DNA of 64,000 nt, taken from assembly GCF_008630635.1 (NCBI RefSeq), contig NZ_CP043869.1, positions 1,178,001 to 1,242,000 on the forward strand, read 5' to 3'. The position numbers were made by a program, and so were the translations under genes. Positions 36,657 to 48,594 of the stretch are shown piece by piece. The first letter of the stretch is position 1. The number at the start of each line of letters is the position of its first letter. Below the pieces are notes generated by a model. The model ran no database searches and had not been told where the DNA came from. It saw only the letters and a list, made by a program, of their open reading frames with translations. This DNA is from Neptunomonas concharum. Its GTDB lineage: Bacteria; Pseudomonadota; Gammaproteobacteria; Pseudomonadales; Balneatricaceae.

Positions 36657-39488
36657 ATGCAAGAAGGCGTAATGGAGTTGCTTTGGAAAAACGCCCACCT
36701 CTATGGTGGAAACCTTTCCTACGTCGAGCAACTATACGAGACTTATCTATTGGATCCTAATGCTGTTCCACAGGAATGGCGTGAAGAGTTCGACCGCTTG
36801 CCTAAAGTCGGTGAGAGTCTATCTCAGGATGTTCCTCATTCTCCTGTGCGAGAGCACTTTTTATATTTATCAAAGAACCAAAAGCGTTCTCAGCCTGCTG
36901 CCGGTGGTAGTGTTTCTTCTGAACATGAGAAGAAGCAGGTACGCGTACTTCGCATGATTAATGCTTATCGTGTACGTGGGCATCAGATTGCTAACATCGA
37001 CCCGTTAGGTCTAATGGAGCGTGAAGATGTTCCAGATTTAGATCTGCGTTTTCATGAGTTGTCTGAAGCGGATTTTGATACGACCTTCCAGCTGGGCTCC
37101 TTGTTTTTCGGTGCTGAAGAGGCCCCGCTTAAGGATATACTGGCAGATTTGAAGAAGACCTACTGTACGACAGTGGGTGCTGAGTATATGCATATCGTTG
37201 ATACGCAAGAAAAGCGCTGGATCCAATCACGGCTAGAGCCTGTGCGCTCTCACCCTGAAGCTTCTGTTGAAAAGAAAAAAATGATCCTTGAGCGCCTGAC
37301 CGCGGCTGAAGGTCTGGAGAAGTATTTAGGCTCTCGTTACGCTGGCGCTAAGCGCTTCGGTTTGGAAGGTGGAGAGTCGATGATCGTCTCTTTAAATACC
37401 TTAATCCAACGAGCAGGTAAGCAGGGCGCGAAAGAAGTAGTAATTGGCATGGCTCACCGTGGCCGTCTTAACACCTTGGTTAACATCTTTGGCAAGAATC
37501 CGGCCGAGCTATTCAGTGAGTTTGAAGGTAAGAAAACGCTTGATACCTCGGGCGATGTGAAATATCACCAAGGCTTCTCATCGAATGTCATGACCGCCGG
37601 CGGTGAAGTTCATATTGCAATGGCGTTTAACCCGTCTCACCTTGAGATTGCAGCACCGGTAGTGGAAGGCTCTGTTCGAGCTCGCCAAGATCGTCGCGGT
37701 GATGACGTTGGAACAACGGTTGTTCCAGTTAATATCCATGGTGATCAAGCGTTTTGTGGTCAGGGTGTTGTGATGGAAACGTTCCAGATGTCACAAACCC
37801 GTGCTTACAAAACAGGCGGTACGATTCATATCGTAGTCAACAACCAGGTTGGCTTTACAACATCTAAAAAAGAAGACTCTCGCTCAACTGAGTATTCTAC
37901 CGATGTTGCTAAAATGATTCAGGCACCCATTTTCCATGTGAACGGTGATGATCCTGAAGCGGTGCGTTTTGTGACACAGCTAGCTGTTGATTATCGTAAC
38001 GAGTTTAAGAAAGATGTCGTTATTGACCTATTCTGCTATCGCCGCCGTGGTCATAACGAAGCCGATGAGCCATCTGGCACTCAGCCTTTGATGTATGCAC
38101 AGATCAAAAAACAAAAAACAACTCGTGAACTTTATGCTCAGAAGCTGATCGACGAAGGTGTGATTACTGCTGAAGAGAGTAAAGAGTACGAGAAAGAGTA
38201 CCGTCAAGCTCTTGAAAATGGTCAGCATGTTGTTAAATCACTTGTGCATGAGCCAAATGCAGAGCTTTTCGTTGATTGGAAACCCTATCTTGGGCATGAG
38301 TGGTCATTTGATTGTGACACGGGTGTAGATCTGAAACTGCTTCAAGAGCTAGGCAGTACATTGTGCGAGTCCCCTGAAGGGTTTGTAGTGCAGCGCCAGG
38401 TTCAGAAAATTATTGATGACCGCAAACGCATGGCTGCAGGCGCAATGGAACTAAACTGGGGTATGGCTGAGTCATTAGCCTATGCTTCTATTCTTGCCCA
38501 AGGCCACCCTGTGCGTATTACGGGGCAGGATGTGGGACGTGGTACCTTCTCGCACCGTCATGCAGTGTTGCATGATCAGAAAACCGCTGATACTTATGTA
38601 CCGTTGCAGAACCTTTCCGAGGAACAGCCTGCAATGACTATATATGACTCTTTCTTATCAGAAGAGGCGGTGTTGGCATTTGAATATGGCTACGCTACAA
38701 CGATGCCTAATTCACTCGTTATCTGGGAAGCGCAGTTTGGTGACTTTGCTAACGGCGCTCAAGTGGTTATTGATCAATTTATCACCAGTGGTGAACATAA
38801 GTGGCAGAGACTGTGCGGTCTTACCATGCTGCTTCCTCATGGCTTTGAAGGACAAGGACCTGAGCACTCATCGGCGCGTTTGGAGCGGTATTTGCAGTTG
38901 TGTGCAGAGCACAATATCCAAGTATGTACGCCGACTACGCCAGCTCAGATTTTCCATTTGTTACGCCGCCAAGTTATTCGTCCGCTGCGTAAACCGTTGG
39001 TGGTCATGTCGCCTAAGAGCTTGTTGCGTCATAAGCAAGCGGTTTCTAGCTTGGAAGATCTTGCAGAAGGTTCATTCCAGCCGGTAATTGGTGAAGTTGA
39101 TGCCTTGGATCCTAAAGGCGTGAAGCGACTTGTTCTGTGTGGCGGTAAGGTATATTACGACCTTTATAATCGTCGCGCTGAGCTTGAAAAAGAAGATGTT
39201 GCTATTGTTCGTATCGAACAGTTGTACCCATTCCCTGAAACCTACTTGGCCGATGCCATTCGTGACTATACAAACCTTGAGTCTGTGGTTTGGTGTCAGG
39301 AAGAGCCAATGAACCAAGGGGCTTGGTACTGTACTCAGCATCACATGCGTCATGTTCTTCATCAGCATAATCCTGCTCTCAACCTTCAAGGTGTAGGTCG
39401 TCCTGCATCGGCTGCACCAGCGGTAGGTTATATCTCTGTGCATGTTGAGCAACAGGAACAACTGGTAAACGAAGCAATCAACGGTTAA
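36657..39488 (+). CDS. sucA: 2-oxoglutarate dehydrogenase E1 component
   Basis: A 943-aa thiamine-diphosphate decarboxylase of the 2-oxoglutarate dehydrogenase complex. The N-terminal [20 protein letters not shown] (residues 16-35) binds the complex core. [19 protein letters not shown], the TPP motif [14 protein letters not shown], and NNQVGFTT lie in the first half; [19 protein letters not shown] and [17 protein letters not shown] in the second. The start MQEGVM is close to that in Pseudomonas. The first gene of the suc operon, it ends on the last base before the sucB leader. Confidence 0.97.
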   Translation: MQEGVMELLWKNAHLYGGNLSYVEQLYETYLLDPNAVPQEWREEFDRLPKVGESLSQDVPHSPVREHFLYLSKNQKRSQPAAGGSVSSEHEKKQVRVLRMINAYRVRGHQIANIDPLGLMEREDVPDLDLRFHELSEADFDTTFQLGSLFFGAEEAPLKDILADLKKTYCTTVGAEYMHIVDTQEKRWIQSRLEPVRSHPEASVEKKKMILERLTAAEGLEKYLGSRYAGAKRFGLEGGESMIVSLNTLIQRAGKQGAKEVVIGMAHRGRLNTLVNIFGKNPAELFSEFEGKKTLDTSGDVKYHQGFSSNVMTAGGEVHIAMAFNPSHLEIAAPVVEGSVRARQDRRGDDVGTTVVPVNIHGDQAFCGQGVVMETFQMSQTRAYKTGGTIHIVVNNQVGFTTSKKEDSRSTEYSTDVAKMIQAPIFHVNGDDPEAVRFVTQLAVDYRNEFKKDVVIDLFCYRRRGHNEADEPSGTQPLMYAQIKKQKTTRELYAQKLIDEGVITAEESKEYEKEYRQALENGQHVVKSLVHEPNAELFVDWKPYLGHEWSFDCDTGVDLKLLQELGSTLCESPEGFVVQRQVQKIIDDRKRMAAGAMELNWGMAESLAYASILAQGHPVRITGQDVGRGTFSHRHAVLHDQKTADTYVPLQNLSEEQPAMTIYDSFLSEEAVLAFEYGYATTMPNSLVIWEAQFGDFANGAQVVIDQFITSGEHKWQRLCGLTMLLPHGFEGQGPEHSSARLERYLQLCAEHNIQVCTPTTPAQIFHLLRRQVIRPLRKPLVVMSPKSLLRHKQAVSSLEDLAEGSFQPVIGEVDALDPKGVKRLVLCGGKVYYDLYNRRAELEKEDVAIVRIEQLYPFPETYLADAIRDYTNLESVVWCQEEPMNQGAWYCTQHHMRHVLHQHNPALNLQGVGRPASAAPAVGYISVHVEQQEQLVNEAING

Positions 39489-39544
39489 TGACTAAGCTGC
39501 CCCATTTTTACAAGGGCAGCTTTTTGAGTTTAAAAGGAATAGAT

Positions 39545-40756
39545 ATGTCCATCGAAATCAAAGCCCCTACATTCCCTGAATCCGTTGCGGACGGTACTGT
39601 TGCAACATGGCACAAACAACCAGGTGAAGCCGTTTCTGCGGATGATCTGATTGTAGATATCGAAACAGACAAAGTGGTTTTAGAAGTTGTCGCACCAGCT
39701 GACGGTGTGTTGACAGAAATTATTAAAGGTGAAGGTGACACGGTACTTAGCGATGAAGTTATTGCTAAGTTTGAAGCCGGCGCTGCAGCTTCAGCTGCCC
39801 CAGCTTCGGCCCCTGCTGAGGCGGCTACTGCTGCTGAAACGGGTGATGGTGATAAAGTTGGCCCTGCCGCTCGCAAACTGATTGATGAGCACGGCTTAGA
39901 CGCTTCTAAGATTCCAGGTTCTGGCAAAAATGGTGGTATCACCAAAGAAGACGTTCAGAACTATATCAAGTCTGGTGCTGCATCAGCTCCTGCTCCTGCT
40001 CCAGCTGCGTCTGCGGCAGCTGCTCCAGTAGCGTTGAACGTACCGGTAGGCGAGCGTGTTGAAAAGCGTGTTCCAATGACACGTTTACGCGCAACCATTG
40101 CTAAGCGTTTGGTTGAAGCACAGCAGAACGCTGCGATGCTAACAACGTACAACGAAGTGAACATGAAGCCAGTCATGGAGCTTCGTAAGCAATATAAAGA
40201 TCTGTTTGAAAAGACCCATAACGGCACACGTTTAGGATTTATGTCTTTCTTTGTTAAAGCGGCTACAGAAGCGCTGAAACGTTTCCCAGCAGTGAATGCA
40301 TCTATTGATGGCAATGACATGGTTTATCATGGCTATCAGGACATTGGTGTTGCTGTATCTACGGATCGCGGCTTGATGGTACCTGTGCTGCGCGATACCG
40401 ATGCAATGAGCCTTGCGGATGTTGAAGCAACGATTGCTGACTTTGGCAAGCGTGGCCGTGACGGTAAGCTAGGTATGGATGACATGCAAGGCGGTACGTT
40501 TACGATTACTAACGGCGGCGTGTTTGGTTCATTGATGTCTACACCGATTCTGAACCCACCTCAAACGGCTATCCTTGGAATGCATAAAATCCAGGATCGT
40601 CCAATGGCTGTTAATGGTCAGGTGGAAATTCTGCCTATGATGTACTTAGCGTTGTCATACGACCATCGTATGATTGATGGCAAAGAAGCGGTACAATTCC
40701 TCGTTACTATCAAGGACCTTCTGGAAGATCCAGCGCGTATGTTGCTTGATGTGTAA
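39545..40756 (+). CDS. sucB: Dihydrolipoyllysine succinyltransferase (E2)
   Basis: A 403-aa E2 core. One lipoyl domain has the modified lysine in [12 protein letters not shown] (Lys near 43). An Ala/Pro linker, a peripheral subunit-binding domain ([20 protein letters not shown]), a second Ala/Pro linker and the catalytic domain with [12 protein letters not shown] follow. Start ATG 39545 ([13 protein letters not shown]) has AAAAGGA upstream; a longer in-frame start inside the sucA end is not family-like. Confidence 0.97.
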   Translation: MSIEIKAPTFPESVADGTVATWHKQPGEAVSADDLIVDIETDKVVLEVVAPADGVLTEIIKGEGDTVLSDEVIAKFEAGAAASAAPASAPAEAATAAETGDGDKVGPAARKLIDEHGLDASKIPGSGKNGGITKEDVQNYIKSGAASAPAPAPAASAAAAPVALNVPVGERVEKRVPMTRLRATIAKRLVEAQQNAAMLTTYNEVNMKPVMELRKQYKDLFEKTHNGTRLGFMSFFVKAATEALKRFPAVNASIDGNDMVYHGYQDIGVAVSTDRGLMVPVLRDTDAMSLADVEATIADFGKRGRDGKLGMDDMQGGTFTITNGGVFGSLMSTPILNPPQTAILGMHKIQDRPMAVNGQVEILPMMYLALSYDHRMIDGKEAVQFLVTIKDLLEDPARMLLDV

Positions 40757-40784
40757 TTCAACCCCATATTAAACGAGAGAATAG

Positions 40785-42233
<1,449 letters not shown>

Positions 42234-42257
42234 TTTAGTACATTATTTAAAAGTTTC

Positions 42258-42345
42258 GGTCGGGCACTGGTGTCTGGCCGATTTGCGAGAGCTTGTCGTA
42301 AGCCCTGTGGGCCGGATTGGCATAAGCTATCCGGATTTACCAGTG
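42258..42345 (+). promoter_or_regulatory. Structured lpdA-sucC spacer
   Basis: CGGTC/GGCCG closes one hairpin (42258-42281) and CCGGAT/ATCCGG a second (42312-42334). CACTGGT at 42265-42271 can instead pair with ACCAGTG at 42339-42345, so the RNA has two mutually exclusive folds. No T-run follows. It could be an intra-operon processing or attenuation element. Confidence 0.4.
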
Positions 42346-42365
42346 ACAACACAACGGACTAGAGC

Positions 42366-43532
42366 ATGAATCTTCACGAGTACCAAGGCAAACAATTGTT
42401 TGCTCAATATGGTCTACCAGTTTCCAAAGGTTACGCGGTAGATACTCCAGAAGCTGCTGCTGAAGCAGCACAAAAAATTGGCGGTGACAAATGGGTTGTT
42501 AAAGCTCAGGTCCACGCTGGCGGCCGCGGTAAAGCGGGCGGTGTAAAGCTGGTTGACTCTCCAGATGCAGCGAAAGAGTTTGCTGCAAACTGGTTAGGTA
42601 AAAACCTGGTGACTTATCAGACCGATGAGAATGGCCAGCCAGTTACTAAAATTTTAGTAGAAACGTGTACAGATATTGCCCAAGAACTTTACTTGGGTGC
42701 TGTTGTTGACCGTTCTACTCGCCGTATTGTTTTCATGGCATCTACTGAAGGTGGCGTGGAAATCGAGAAGGTAGCTGAAGAAACCCCTGAAAAGATCCTG
42801 AAAGCGGTTATCGATCCGATGACGGGTGCTCAGCCTTACCAAGCGCGTGAATTAGCGTTCCAGCTAGGTTTGAACAGCGATCAGGTTAAGCAATTCACTA
42901 AGATTTTCTTAGGTCTTGCTAAGATGTTTGAAGAGAAAGATCTGGCTTTGTTGGAAATTAACCCACTGGTTATTACTGATGCGGGTAATCTTCACTGCTT
43001 GGATGCAAAAGTTGTAATCGATGGCAATGCGGTTTACCGCCACAAAGATCTGCAAGAAATGCACGATCCTTCACAAGAAGATGAGCGTGAAGCACATGCA
43101 GCTTCTTGGGATCTGAACTACGTTGCACTGGATGGCACTATTGGTTGTATGGTTAACGGTGCAGGCCTAGCCATGGGTACAATGGATATTGTTGCCTTGC
43201 ACGGTGGTTTCCCAGCTAACTTCTTGGATGTAGGCGGCGGAGCGACTAAAGAGCGTGTAACCGAAGCATTCAAAATCATCCTGGCTGATGACAAAGTTAA
43301 AGCGGTTCTGGTTAACATCTTTGGTGGTATCGTTCGTTGTGACCTGATTGCTGACGGTATTATCGGTGCAGTTAAAGAAGTAGGCGTAAGCGTACCGGTT
43401 GTTGTACGTCTGGAAGGTAACAATGCTGAGTTGGGTGCACAGCGCCTGGCTGAGTCTGGTTTGGATATTATTGCTGCAACCAGTCTGACAGATGCTGCTC
43501 AGCAAGCAGTTAAAGCAGCGGAGGGTAAGTAA
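42366..43532 (+). CDS. sucC: Succinyl-CoA synthetase beta subunit
   Basis: A 388-aa ATP-grasp subunit. [39 protein letters not shown] (ATP-grasp lysines) and LLEINPLVI are visible, with [15 protein letters not shown] and [16 protein letters not shown] in the CoA-ligase-like part. It couples succinyl-CoA cleavage to ATP/GTP synthesis with SucD, which starts 2 bases after its stop. Confidence 0.97.
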   Translation: MNLHEYQGKQLFAQYGLPVSKGYAVDTPEAAAEAAQKIGGDKWVVKAQVHAGGRGKAGGVKLVDSPDAAKEFAANWLGKNLVTYQTDENGQPVTKILVETCTDIAQELYLGAVVDRSTRRIVFMASTEGGVEIEKVAEETPEKILKAVIDPMTGAQPYQARELAFQLGLNSDQVKQFTKIFLGLAKMFEEKDLALLEINPLVITDAGNLHCLDAKVVIDGNAVYRHKDLQEMHDPSQEDEREAHAASWDLNYVALDGTIGCMVNGAGLAMGTMDIVALHGGFPANFLDVGGGATKERVTEAFKIILADDKVKAVLVNIFGGIVRCDLIADGIIGAVKEVGVSVPVVVRLEGNNAELGAQRLAESGLDIIAATSLTDAAQQAVKAAEGK

Positions 43533-43534
43533 TC

Positions 43535-44407
43535 ATGTCCGTATTGATCAATAAAGATACTAAAGTTATCTGTCAGGGTTTTACTGGCGGTCAGGGTACT
43601 TTCCACTCTGAGCAAGCGATTGCTTACGGTACTAAAATGGTTGGTGGTGTAACGCCAGGCAAAGGTGGTACTGAGCATTTAGGTCTGCCTGTTTTTAACA
43701 CGGTTAAAGAAGCTGTAGAAGCAACAGGTGCTGAGGCTTCTGTTATCTACGTTCCAGCGGCTTTCTGTAAAGACTCGATCTTAGAAGCAGCTAATGCGGG
43801 CATTAAACTGATCGTTTGTATCACTGAGCATATTCCAGTAATGGACATGCTTCAGTGTAAAGTGAAGTGTGATGAGCTGGGCGTTCGTCTGATCGGTCCT
43901 AACTGCCCAGGCGTTATCACACCAGGTGAATGTAAGATCGGTATTATGCCAGGTCACATCCACTTACCAGGTAAAGTAGGCATTGTTTCTCGCTCTGGTA
44001 CTTTGACGTACGAAGCTGTTAAGCAGACAACGGATGCTGGTTTTGGTCAGTCTACGTGTGTTGGTATTGGTGGTGACCCAATTCCAGGCTCTAACTTCAT
44101 CGATATTCTTGAGATGTTCGAGAATGACCCACAGACAGAAGCGATTGTTATGATCGGTGAAATCGGTGGTACAGCTGAAGAAGAAGCAGCCGCTTACATC
44201 AAAGCAAACGTAACTAAGCCTGTAGTTTCTTACATTGCTGGTGTAACTGCACCTGCAGGTAAGCGTATGGGCCATGCGGGCGCAATTATCTCTGGTGGTA
44301 AAGGTACTGCTGACGAGAAGTTTGCTGCACTAGAAGCTGCTGGCGTTAAGACTGTTCGTTCTCTAGCTCAGATTGCTGACGGCTTGCGTGAAGTAACTGG
44401 CTGGTAA
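43535..44407 (+). CDS. sucD: Succinyl-CoA synthetase alpha subunit
   Basis: A 290-aa CoA-binding subunit. [20 protein letters not shown] is the CoA site, [20 protein letters not shown] is in the middle, and the phosphorylated His is in [18 protein letters not shown] (about residue 247). It is the last gene of the operon and is followed by hairpins ending in a T-run. Confidence 0.97.
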   Translation: MSVLINKDTKVICQGFTGGQGTFHSEQAIAYGTKMVGGVTPGKGGTEHLGLPVFNTVKEAVEATGAEASVIYVPAAFCKDSILEAANAGIKLIVCITEHIPVMDMLQCKVKCDELGVRLIGPNCPGVITPGECKIGIMPGHIHLPGKVGIVSRSGTLTYEAVKQTTDAGFGQSTCVGIGGDPIPGSNFIDILEMFENDPQTEAIVMIGEIGGTAEEEAAAYIKANVTKPVVSYIAGVTAPAGKRMGHAGAIISGGKGTADEKFAALEAAGVKTVRSLAQIADGLREVTGW

Positions 44408-44423
44408 CATAGCTACGCTTGTC

Positions 44424-44482
44424 AAAGGCAGCTTTTGAGTTGCCTTTTCATAAAATCCTCGTCATTTGGCGGGGATTTTTTG
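44424..44482 (+). terminator. Double-hairpin terminator after sucD
   Basis: AAAGGCA/TGCCTTT (44424-44447) is followed by ATCCTCG/CGGGGAT with T6 after it (44455-44482). The second hairpin is the better rho-independent terminator. The rest of the gap to 44612 shows nothing else convincing. Confidence 0.8.
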
Positions 44483-44612
44483 TTTTACGCAAATAACACT
44501 CGCATAGTGGATTGTGCTTTAGGCTAAGGAAATAGAAATATGAGCTGCTTGCTGGCTTTTTTGAGTCTGATGATAGGGTATAGATTGAGGCGTTACGAAG
44601 GGGAAAATAAGT

Positions 44613-44639
44613 AAAGGCACCCTATCGTTGGGTGCCTTT
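44613..44639 (-). terminator. Terminator of the yceI-cybB unit
   Basis: AAAGGCACCC and GGGTGCCTTT form a perfect 10-bp stem with a 7-base loop just beyond the yceI-like stop on the minus strand. Confidence 0.8.
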
Positions 44640-44653
44640 GTTAGCGGTATAGG

Positions 44654-45232
44654 TTACTTACGGATGCCTTCTACGTACAGATTCATGTAGATAGTTTCTG
44701 CAGCAGGGCCAAGGTTATAATCAATGCCAAAATCTTTCAGCTTAAACTCGGTCGTTCCCTCAAATCCTGCGCGGTATCCACCCCATGGATCTTTACCTTC
44801 ACCGACTTTAGAGACAGCTAATGTCACTGGCTTAGTTACACCATGAAGTGTCAGCTCGCCTTCAAGCGTTGCCGTACCATCGCCTTTATCTGTGTATTGC
44901 GTGCTGACAAACTTCGCTTTCGGGAAGCTTTTTACGTCTAAGAAGTCGGCGCTACGCAGATGCTTATCTCGCTCAGCATGATTAGAGTCAATGCTAGTCG
45001 TATCAATTTCTACATTCACTTTAGACGCGTTAGGGTTGCTTTCGTCATAGCTGAACTCACCATTAAACGTATTGAAGCGGCCTTTGAGCCAGCTCACGCC
45101 TAAGTGGTTAATACGGAACTCCACGCTGGCATGAGCGCCTTTTGTATCGATAACATAGTCTGCGGCGTATACAGGGCTAGCTGCCAAGAGTAGTCCTGCG
45201 AACGCGATAGAAGGTTTTAAAACGTTTTTCAT
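44654..45232 (-). CDS. YceI-family periplasmic lipid-binding protein
   Basis: A 192-aa protein with a Sec signal peptide (LAASPVYA cut near residue 23). The lipocalin-like YceI domain shows YVIDTKGAHASVEFRINHLG, ERDKHLRSADFLDVKSFPKA and LTLHGVTKPVTL. YceI proteins bind isoprenoid chains and are often paired with a cytochrome b561, as here: it overlaps that gene's stop by 4 bases. Precise function is not known. Confidence 0.93.
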   Translation of the reverse strand: MKNVLKPSIAFAGLLLAASPVYAADYVIDTKGAHASVEFRINHLGVSWLKGRFNTFNGEFSYDESNPNASKVNVEIDTTSIDSNHAERDKHLRSADFLDVKSFPKAKFVSTQYTDKGDGTATLEGELTLHGVTKPVTLAVSKVGEGKDPWGGYRAGFEGTTEFKLKDFGIDYNLGPAAETIYMNLYVEGIRK

Positions 45233-45798
45233 GATGGCTCCTTTGTTCCTAACATTCTTCTTAATGTATTGTCTTTATCAATAAAGTGATGCTTCAATGC
45301 TGCAGCAGCATGCAATAAGGATAGAGTGATTAATGTTGTTGCGCTTATGAAGTGGATTTCACCTGCGATATCCTCCTGTTGCTCAATTAATGCCGGAAGT
45401 GCCGGTATATCAAACCAGTTAAACACACTAATAGGGCGACCGTCGGCTGTTGAAATCATATAGCCGGACATCAAAACAAGGATCAACAACAGGTAGAGGC
45501 CTATATGCCCAAGTTTAGTTATTAGACGTATAGCGTTACTGTGGGTTTTGATGCTTTCTGGGTGTGGGTTAATCGCTCTCCAAATGATCCGAGTGACTAG
45601 AATTACAGCGAGTATAATACCAATGCTTTTATGCCAGTTAGGGACCGTCCGATAGGCGGGGTCATAATAACTGAGTGAATCAATATAAAGACCAAGGGGA
45701 TATAAACCAAAAACAAGCAAAGCAACAACCCAATGCAGAGCGATAGCGCCCAGCCCGTAGGTTGTAGTTGTGTTCCTTATGTGTTTGATAAACGCCAT
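45229..45798 (-). CDS. Cytochrome b561 family protein (YceJ-like)
   Basis: A 189-aa protein with four membrane helices. Heme-ligand histidines fit at IALHWVVALLVF, NWHKSIGIILAV, LGHIGLYLLLI and LLHAAAALKHHFIDKDNTLR. This family moves electrons between quinone and periplasmic acceptors. It is upstream of and overlaps the YceI gene, as in E. coli yceJI. Confidence 0.92.
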   Translation of the reverse strand: MAFIKHIRNTTTTYGLGAIALHWVVALLVFGLYPLGLYIDSLSYYDPAYRTVPNWHKSIGIILAVILVTRIIWRAINPHPESIKTHSNAIRLITKLGHIGLYLLLILVLMSGYMISTADGRPISVFNWFDIPALPALIEQQEDIAGEIHFISATTLITLSLLHAAAALKHHFIDKDNTLRRMLGTKEPS

Positions 45799-45852
45799 AT
45801 AAACGTACAGTTCCTCACGGTAATCTGCGCCGCAAAGGGCGCAGGCCAGTTT

Positions 45853-46425
45853 TTAATTTTTCCAGCGAATGGCTGCTTCAGTAACACGTTTGCCCAATGC
45901 GCTCGCAGTTTTTCTATCGGCTTCTGGCGGTGCTATCTCAGCAGATGCATCAGCATTACTTTGTGCCATAGCACCTAAATAGCTACCAATTCGATTAAGG
46001 TCTTCAGGACTACCTTCGGAGCTGTTATTGCCTGGTAGCAGACCTAAACTGACCCAGTTCATACCATGTTGAGCTGCGAAAATACTCATCTGAATCAGAC
46101 TGTTGAGCTTATCACCGCTTTGGCTGGCTGAGTTGGTAAATCCAGCTGCTAATTTATCTTTCCAATCCTGTGTAGACCAAGCTTTCGAGCTGGCGTCCAT
46201 AAACGTCTTGAAAGGGCCACTGACGCTTCCCATATAAGTCGGTGAACCAAAAATTATCGCATCGGCTTTTGCTAGCAGTTCCCAATCGATGGCTTCGACA
46301 TTGGCTACTGATAAGAGTTCAGCGGTACCACCTGCTTCAGAAACCCCTTCAGCTACCGCTTTTGCTTGAACTTCTGTATGGCCGTAACCGCTATGGTAAG
46401 CGATTACAATTGATGGTTTGGACAT
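45853..46425 (-). CDS. Flavodoxin-like NAD(P)H:quinone oxidoreductase family protein
   Basis: A 190-aa WrbA-like flavodoxin fold. The FMN phosphate loop is AYHSGYGHTEVQAKAVAEGV and the second loop is IIFGSPTYMGSVSGPFKTFM; TNSASQSGDKLNSLIQ follows. Members reduce quinones in two-electron steps. It is divergent from a LysR regulator with a dyad operator between, so it is the likely target. It lies 54 bases upstream of the b561 gene and could be cotranscribed with it. Confidence 0.88.
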   Translation of the reverse strand: MSKPSIVIAYHSGYGHTEVQAKAVAEGVSEAGGTAELLSVANVEAIDWELLAKADAIIFGSPTYMGSVSGPFKTFMDASSKAWSTQDWKDKLAAGFTNSASQSGDKLNSLIQMSIFAAQHGMNWVSLGLLPGNNSSEGSPEDLNRIGSYLGAMAQSNADASAEIAPPEADRKTASALGKRVTEAAIRWKN

Positions 46426-46473
46426 TTGCTTCTCCTAATCGAAGTTGATAGCGCTCACTATAATAGGAGATAA

Positions 46474-46504
46474 TTAATTCATCTAATGCATAAAGTTGAA
46501 TTAA
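46474..46504. promoter_or_regulatory. Dyad operator between flavodoxin and LysR genes
   Basis: TTAATTCA (46474-46481) and TGAATTAA (46497-46504) form an 8-bp perfect dyad with a 15-base spacer, ending 4 bases before the LysR start codon. Binding there would block the LysR gene and could activate the flavodoxin gene. Confidence 0.6.
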
Positions 46505-46507
46505 TGT

Positions 46508-47434
46508 ATGCGTAAAGTGAATTTAAGGTCGGTGGACCTCAATCTATTAGTTGTTTTAGAAGCCCTCTTAAGTGAAAAACAAGTGACACGGGCAGCTGAA
46601 AAACTGCACATGAGCCAACCTGCAGTCAGTCGAGCTTTGCAGCGCTTACGTAGCGTCTTTTCGGATCCTTTGTTGGTGCGAAGTGCCGAAGGTTATGATT
46701 TAACAACGCGGGCTACAGAAATGATGGGAGATCTAAAAACCATCTTGCAAAGCGTAGAGCAGATCATTGCAGAACCTGAATTTTTACCCTTTACGTCTAA
46801 ACAGCATGTGAAAATCGCAGGGCCAGACTTAGAAACAGCGCTTTATGTGCCTGACTTGATGGCGATGATGCGCCATGAGGCACCGGATATGCAGATAGAT
46901 TTAGATTCTAGGCCAGCTGATTATTTTGAGATGCTATCCAAAGGTGAGATTCACTTTGCGATATCAGGGGTTCCACCTGATGGTGGAGAAGATCAATTGC
47001 ACCGTGTTTTGTTAGATACCACGGAGCGCGCCATTATCATGGGGGCTCAACATCCTTTTGCGAATAAGCGGCTCTCTTTAGATGATTACCTCAAGTGCCG
47101 ACATGGATATGTGTCGATCACCGGTAAAGGTTTGCCGATGGCAGATATTCGGTTGAAAGCCATGGGTAAAAAAAGAAACACGTCATTACGACTCACCAGC
47201 TTTATGACCGTTGCTGACTTTTGTGAAAAAACAGATCTGATCTTTATGTTACCGGTAAATTTAATAGAGCGACTGGCCGTGGGGCGGGCCGTTGTTTGGC
47301 AGTCCCCTCCTGAAGCCTTACAGGCAGAGCCGCTACAGTTTTATTTGTATTGGCATGCTAGAGATCATCATGATCCCATGCACCGTTGGGTTAGGTCGGC
47401 CATATTACGAGGAGCCGGGAGAAACTCTTCTTAA
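46508..47434 (+). CDS. LysR-family transcriptional regulator
   Basis: A 308-aa LysR protein. The HTH is VDLNLLVVLEALLSEKQVTRAAEKLHMSQPAVSRAL, broken here as LLSEKQVTRAAEKLHMSQP (residues 20-38), with LQRLRSVFSDPLLVRSAEGY after it. This resembles the NodD/PnbR/SyrM-type subgroup that controls quinone or aromatic-response genes. The dyad 4 bases before its ATG suggests autorepression. Target assignment to the divergent flavodoxin gene is by position. Confidence 0.9.
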   Translation: MRKVNLRSVDLNLLVVLEALLSEKQVTRAAEKLHMSQPAVSRALQRLRSVFSDPLLVRSAEGYDLTTRATEMMGDLKTILQSVEQIIAEPEFLPFTSKQHVKIAGPDLETALYVPDLMAMMRHEAPDMQIDLDSRPADYFEMLSKGEIHFAISGVPPDGGEDQLHRVLLDTTERAIIMGAQHPFANKRLSLDDYLKCRHGYVSITGKGLPMADIRLKAMGKKRNTSLRLTSFMTVADFCEKTDLIFMLPVNLIERLAVGRAVVWQSPPEALQAEPLQFYLYWHARDHHDPMHRWVRSAILRGAGRNSS

Positions 47435-47450
47435 AAATAACGACTTTGTT

Positions 47451-47478
47451 TTGCAATAAAAAAACAGGCTGGTATACT
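47451..47478 (+). promoter_or_regulatory. Sigma-70 promoter of ffs
   Basis: TTGCAA (47451-47456), a 16-base spacer and TATACT (47473-47478) precede the SRP RNA. Transcription near 47485 would give a leader of about 35 bases that RNase P could remove, as for E. coli 4.5S RNA. Confidence 0.75.
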
Positions 47479-47519
47479 TCGCGCCAGTTCTGTTACGGAA
47501 CAGCGGCTTACCGCGTTAT

Positions 47520-47631
47520 GGTAGCTCTGCTGGTCCTCTCGCAATGATACATCGTGAACCTGGTCAGGCCCGGAAGGGAGCAGCCACAGCGATCGACTCA
47601 TGTGCCGGGATGTGGCTGGTGGAGCTGCCCC
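47520..47631 (+). ncRNA. ffs: 4.5S signal recognition particle RNA
   Basis: The conserved tip GGTCAGGCCCGGAAGGGAGC (47562-47581) followed by AGCC is the SRP RNA domain IV that binds Ffh. The flanks GGTAGCTC (47520) and GAGCTGCC (47622-47629) pair to close the long hairpin, and internal segments (TCTCGCAA, GTGCCGGGATGTGGCTGG) match E. coli 4.5S RNA. Length is about 112 bases. Small open frames over it are not genes. Confidence 0.96.
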
Positions 47632-47659
47632 CATCTGATACCTACACTGTAAAATTACC

Positions 47660-48559
47660 CTACGTTACTTTTCTATCTGCCCTTGCTCCAAGTAGCACGG
47701 ACCCTACACCGCCAATAACGACGAGTATCACGCCGGACAGAGATAGCCAGTCGGGAATCTGCTCCCAAAAGTACCACCCCCAAAAACCCGTAAACACAAC
47801 ACCCGAATAGCTGATAGGCGAAATAACAGAGGCTTTGGCGTTTAGGTACGCTTGGGTGTACAGCCACATCGTGAGCCAGATCGATAGGCCAATCAGCAGT
47901 AGAGGTAGCGCCGCCTTTAGTGGGATCACATCGAATTTCATGAGTGCAGGAGGAAGGCTAGCCAGTGCGGATAAACCGAAATAATAAAAGAGAATACGAT
48001 TAGTCGGTTCGGTGCGTGTCAGCATTCGGGTAGTCAGAATGGAGCCTGCCAGTGTTATAGCTGATCCAAAGCCAACTAGATGCCACACACTAAAGCCGTT
48101 GCTATCAGGCTTAAGGATCAGGCCTATGCCGATAAAACCAATGAATACTGGAACCCAGCGCAGCCAACCGATATGGACTTTGTAAACCAGTAGCACCAGA
48201 AGGGGCACGCATAAAGGCGCCGCATTTCTAAGTAACGCTGCATCTACTAAAGGTATATGTGAGATGGCCAGATAGTAGGTGTAAAAACATGCCCAGCCGC
48301 ACAGCGCCCGCAGAATGTGGAGCCCCAACTTTTCTGTGCGAAGCCCGCTTGTGCCCTGCTTGATTAACCACGGAACCATGAAGAGGGTACAGAGCAAATA
48401 TTGAGCGACGACAATCGTTTCGATGGAGACAATATGTGATGTGTATTTAATCAATGCCGCTGCAACGCTCATTACCATAGCAGTCTCCAACGCATAGAAA
48501 GCGCCAAGGGCTATTTTTTCGGTAGGGGAAGAGACCAATTGAGAATCCTGATACTTCAA
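47660..48559 (-). CDS. EamA/DMT-superfamily transporter
   Basis: A 299-aa protein with ten hydrophobic segments in two EamA halves (for example FYALETAMVMSVAAALIKY and VIPLKAALPLLLIGLSIWLT). Substrate cannot be predicted; related proteins export amino acids or metabolites. The final segment VILVVIGGVGSVLLG precedes a short basic tail. It converges on ffs. Confidence 0.88.
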   Translation of the reverse strand: MKYQDSQLVSSPTEKIALGAFYALETAMVMSVAAALIKYTSHIVSIETIVVAQYLLCTLFMVPWLIKQGTSGLRTEKLGLHILRALCGWACFYTYYLAISHIPLVDAALLRNAAPLCVPLLVLLVYKVHIGWLRWVPVFIGFIGIGLILKPDSNGFSVWHLVGFGSAITLAGSILTTRMLTRTEPTNRILFYYFGLSALASLPPALMKFDVIPLKAALPLLLIGLSIWLTMWLYTQAYLNAKASVISPISYSGVVFTGFWGWYFWEQIPDWLSLSGVILVVIGGVGSVLLGARADRKVT

Positions 48560-48594
48560 TTACAATAAGCACTTACATATTTCTGGATAATCAA

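Noticed and set aside
38644-39087. 147-aa frame within sucA
   Set aside because: It is a shifted frame of sucA, rich in Cys and Arg, with no homology signal.
39508-40320. Two minus-strand frames (145 and 119 aa) opposite sucB
   Set aside because: They are antisense shadows of the Ala/Pro-rich linkers and catalytic domain.
47544-47810. 88-aa plus-strand open frame over the 4.5S RNA
   Set aside because: It runs through the conserved SRP RNA and the end of the DMT transporter; it is a by-product of the RNA gene.
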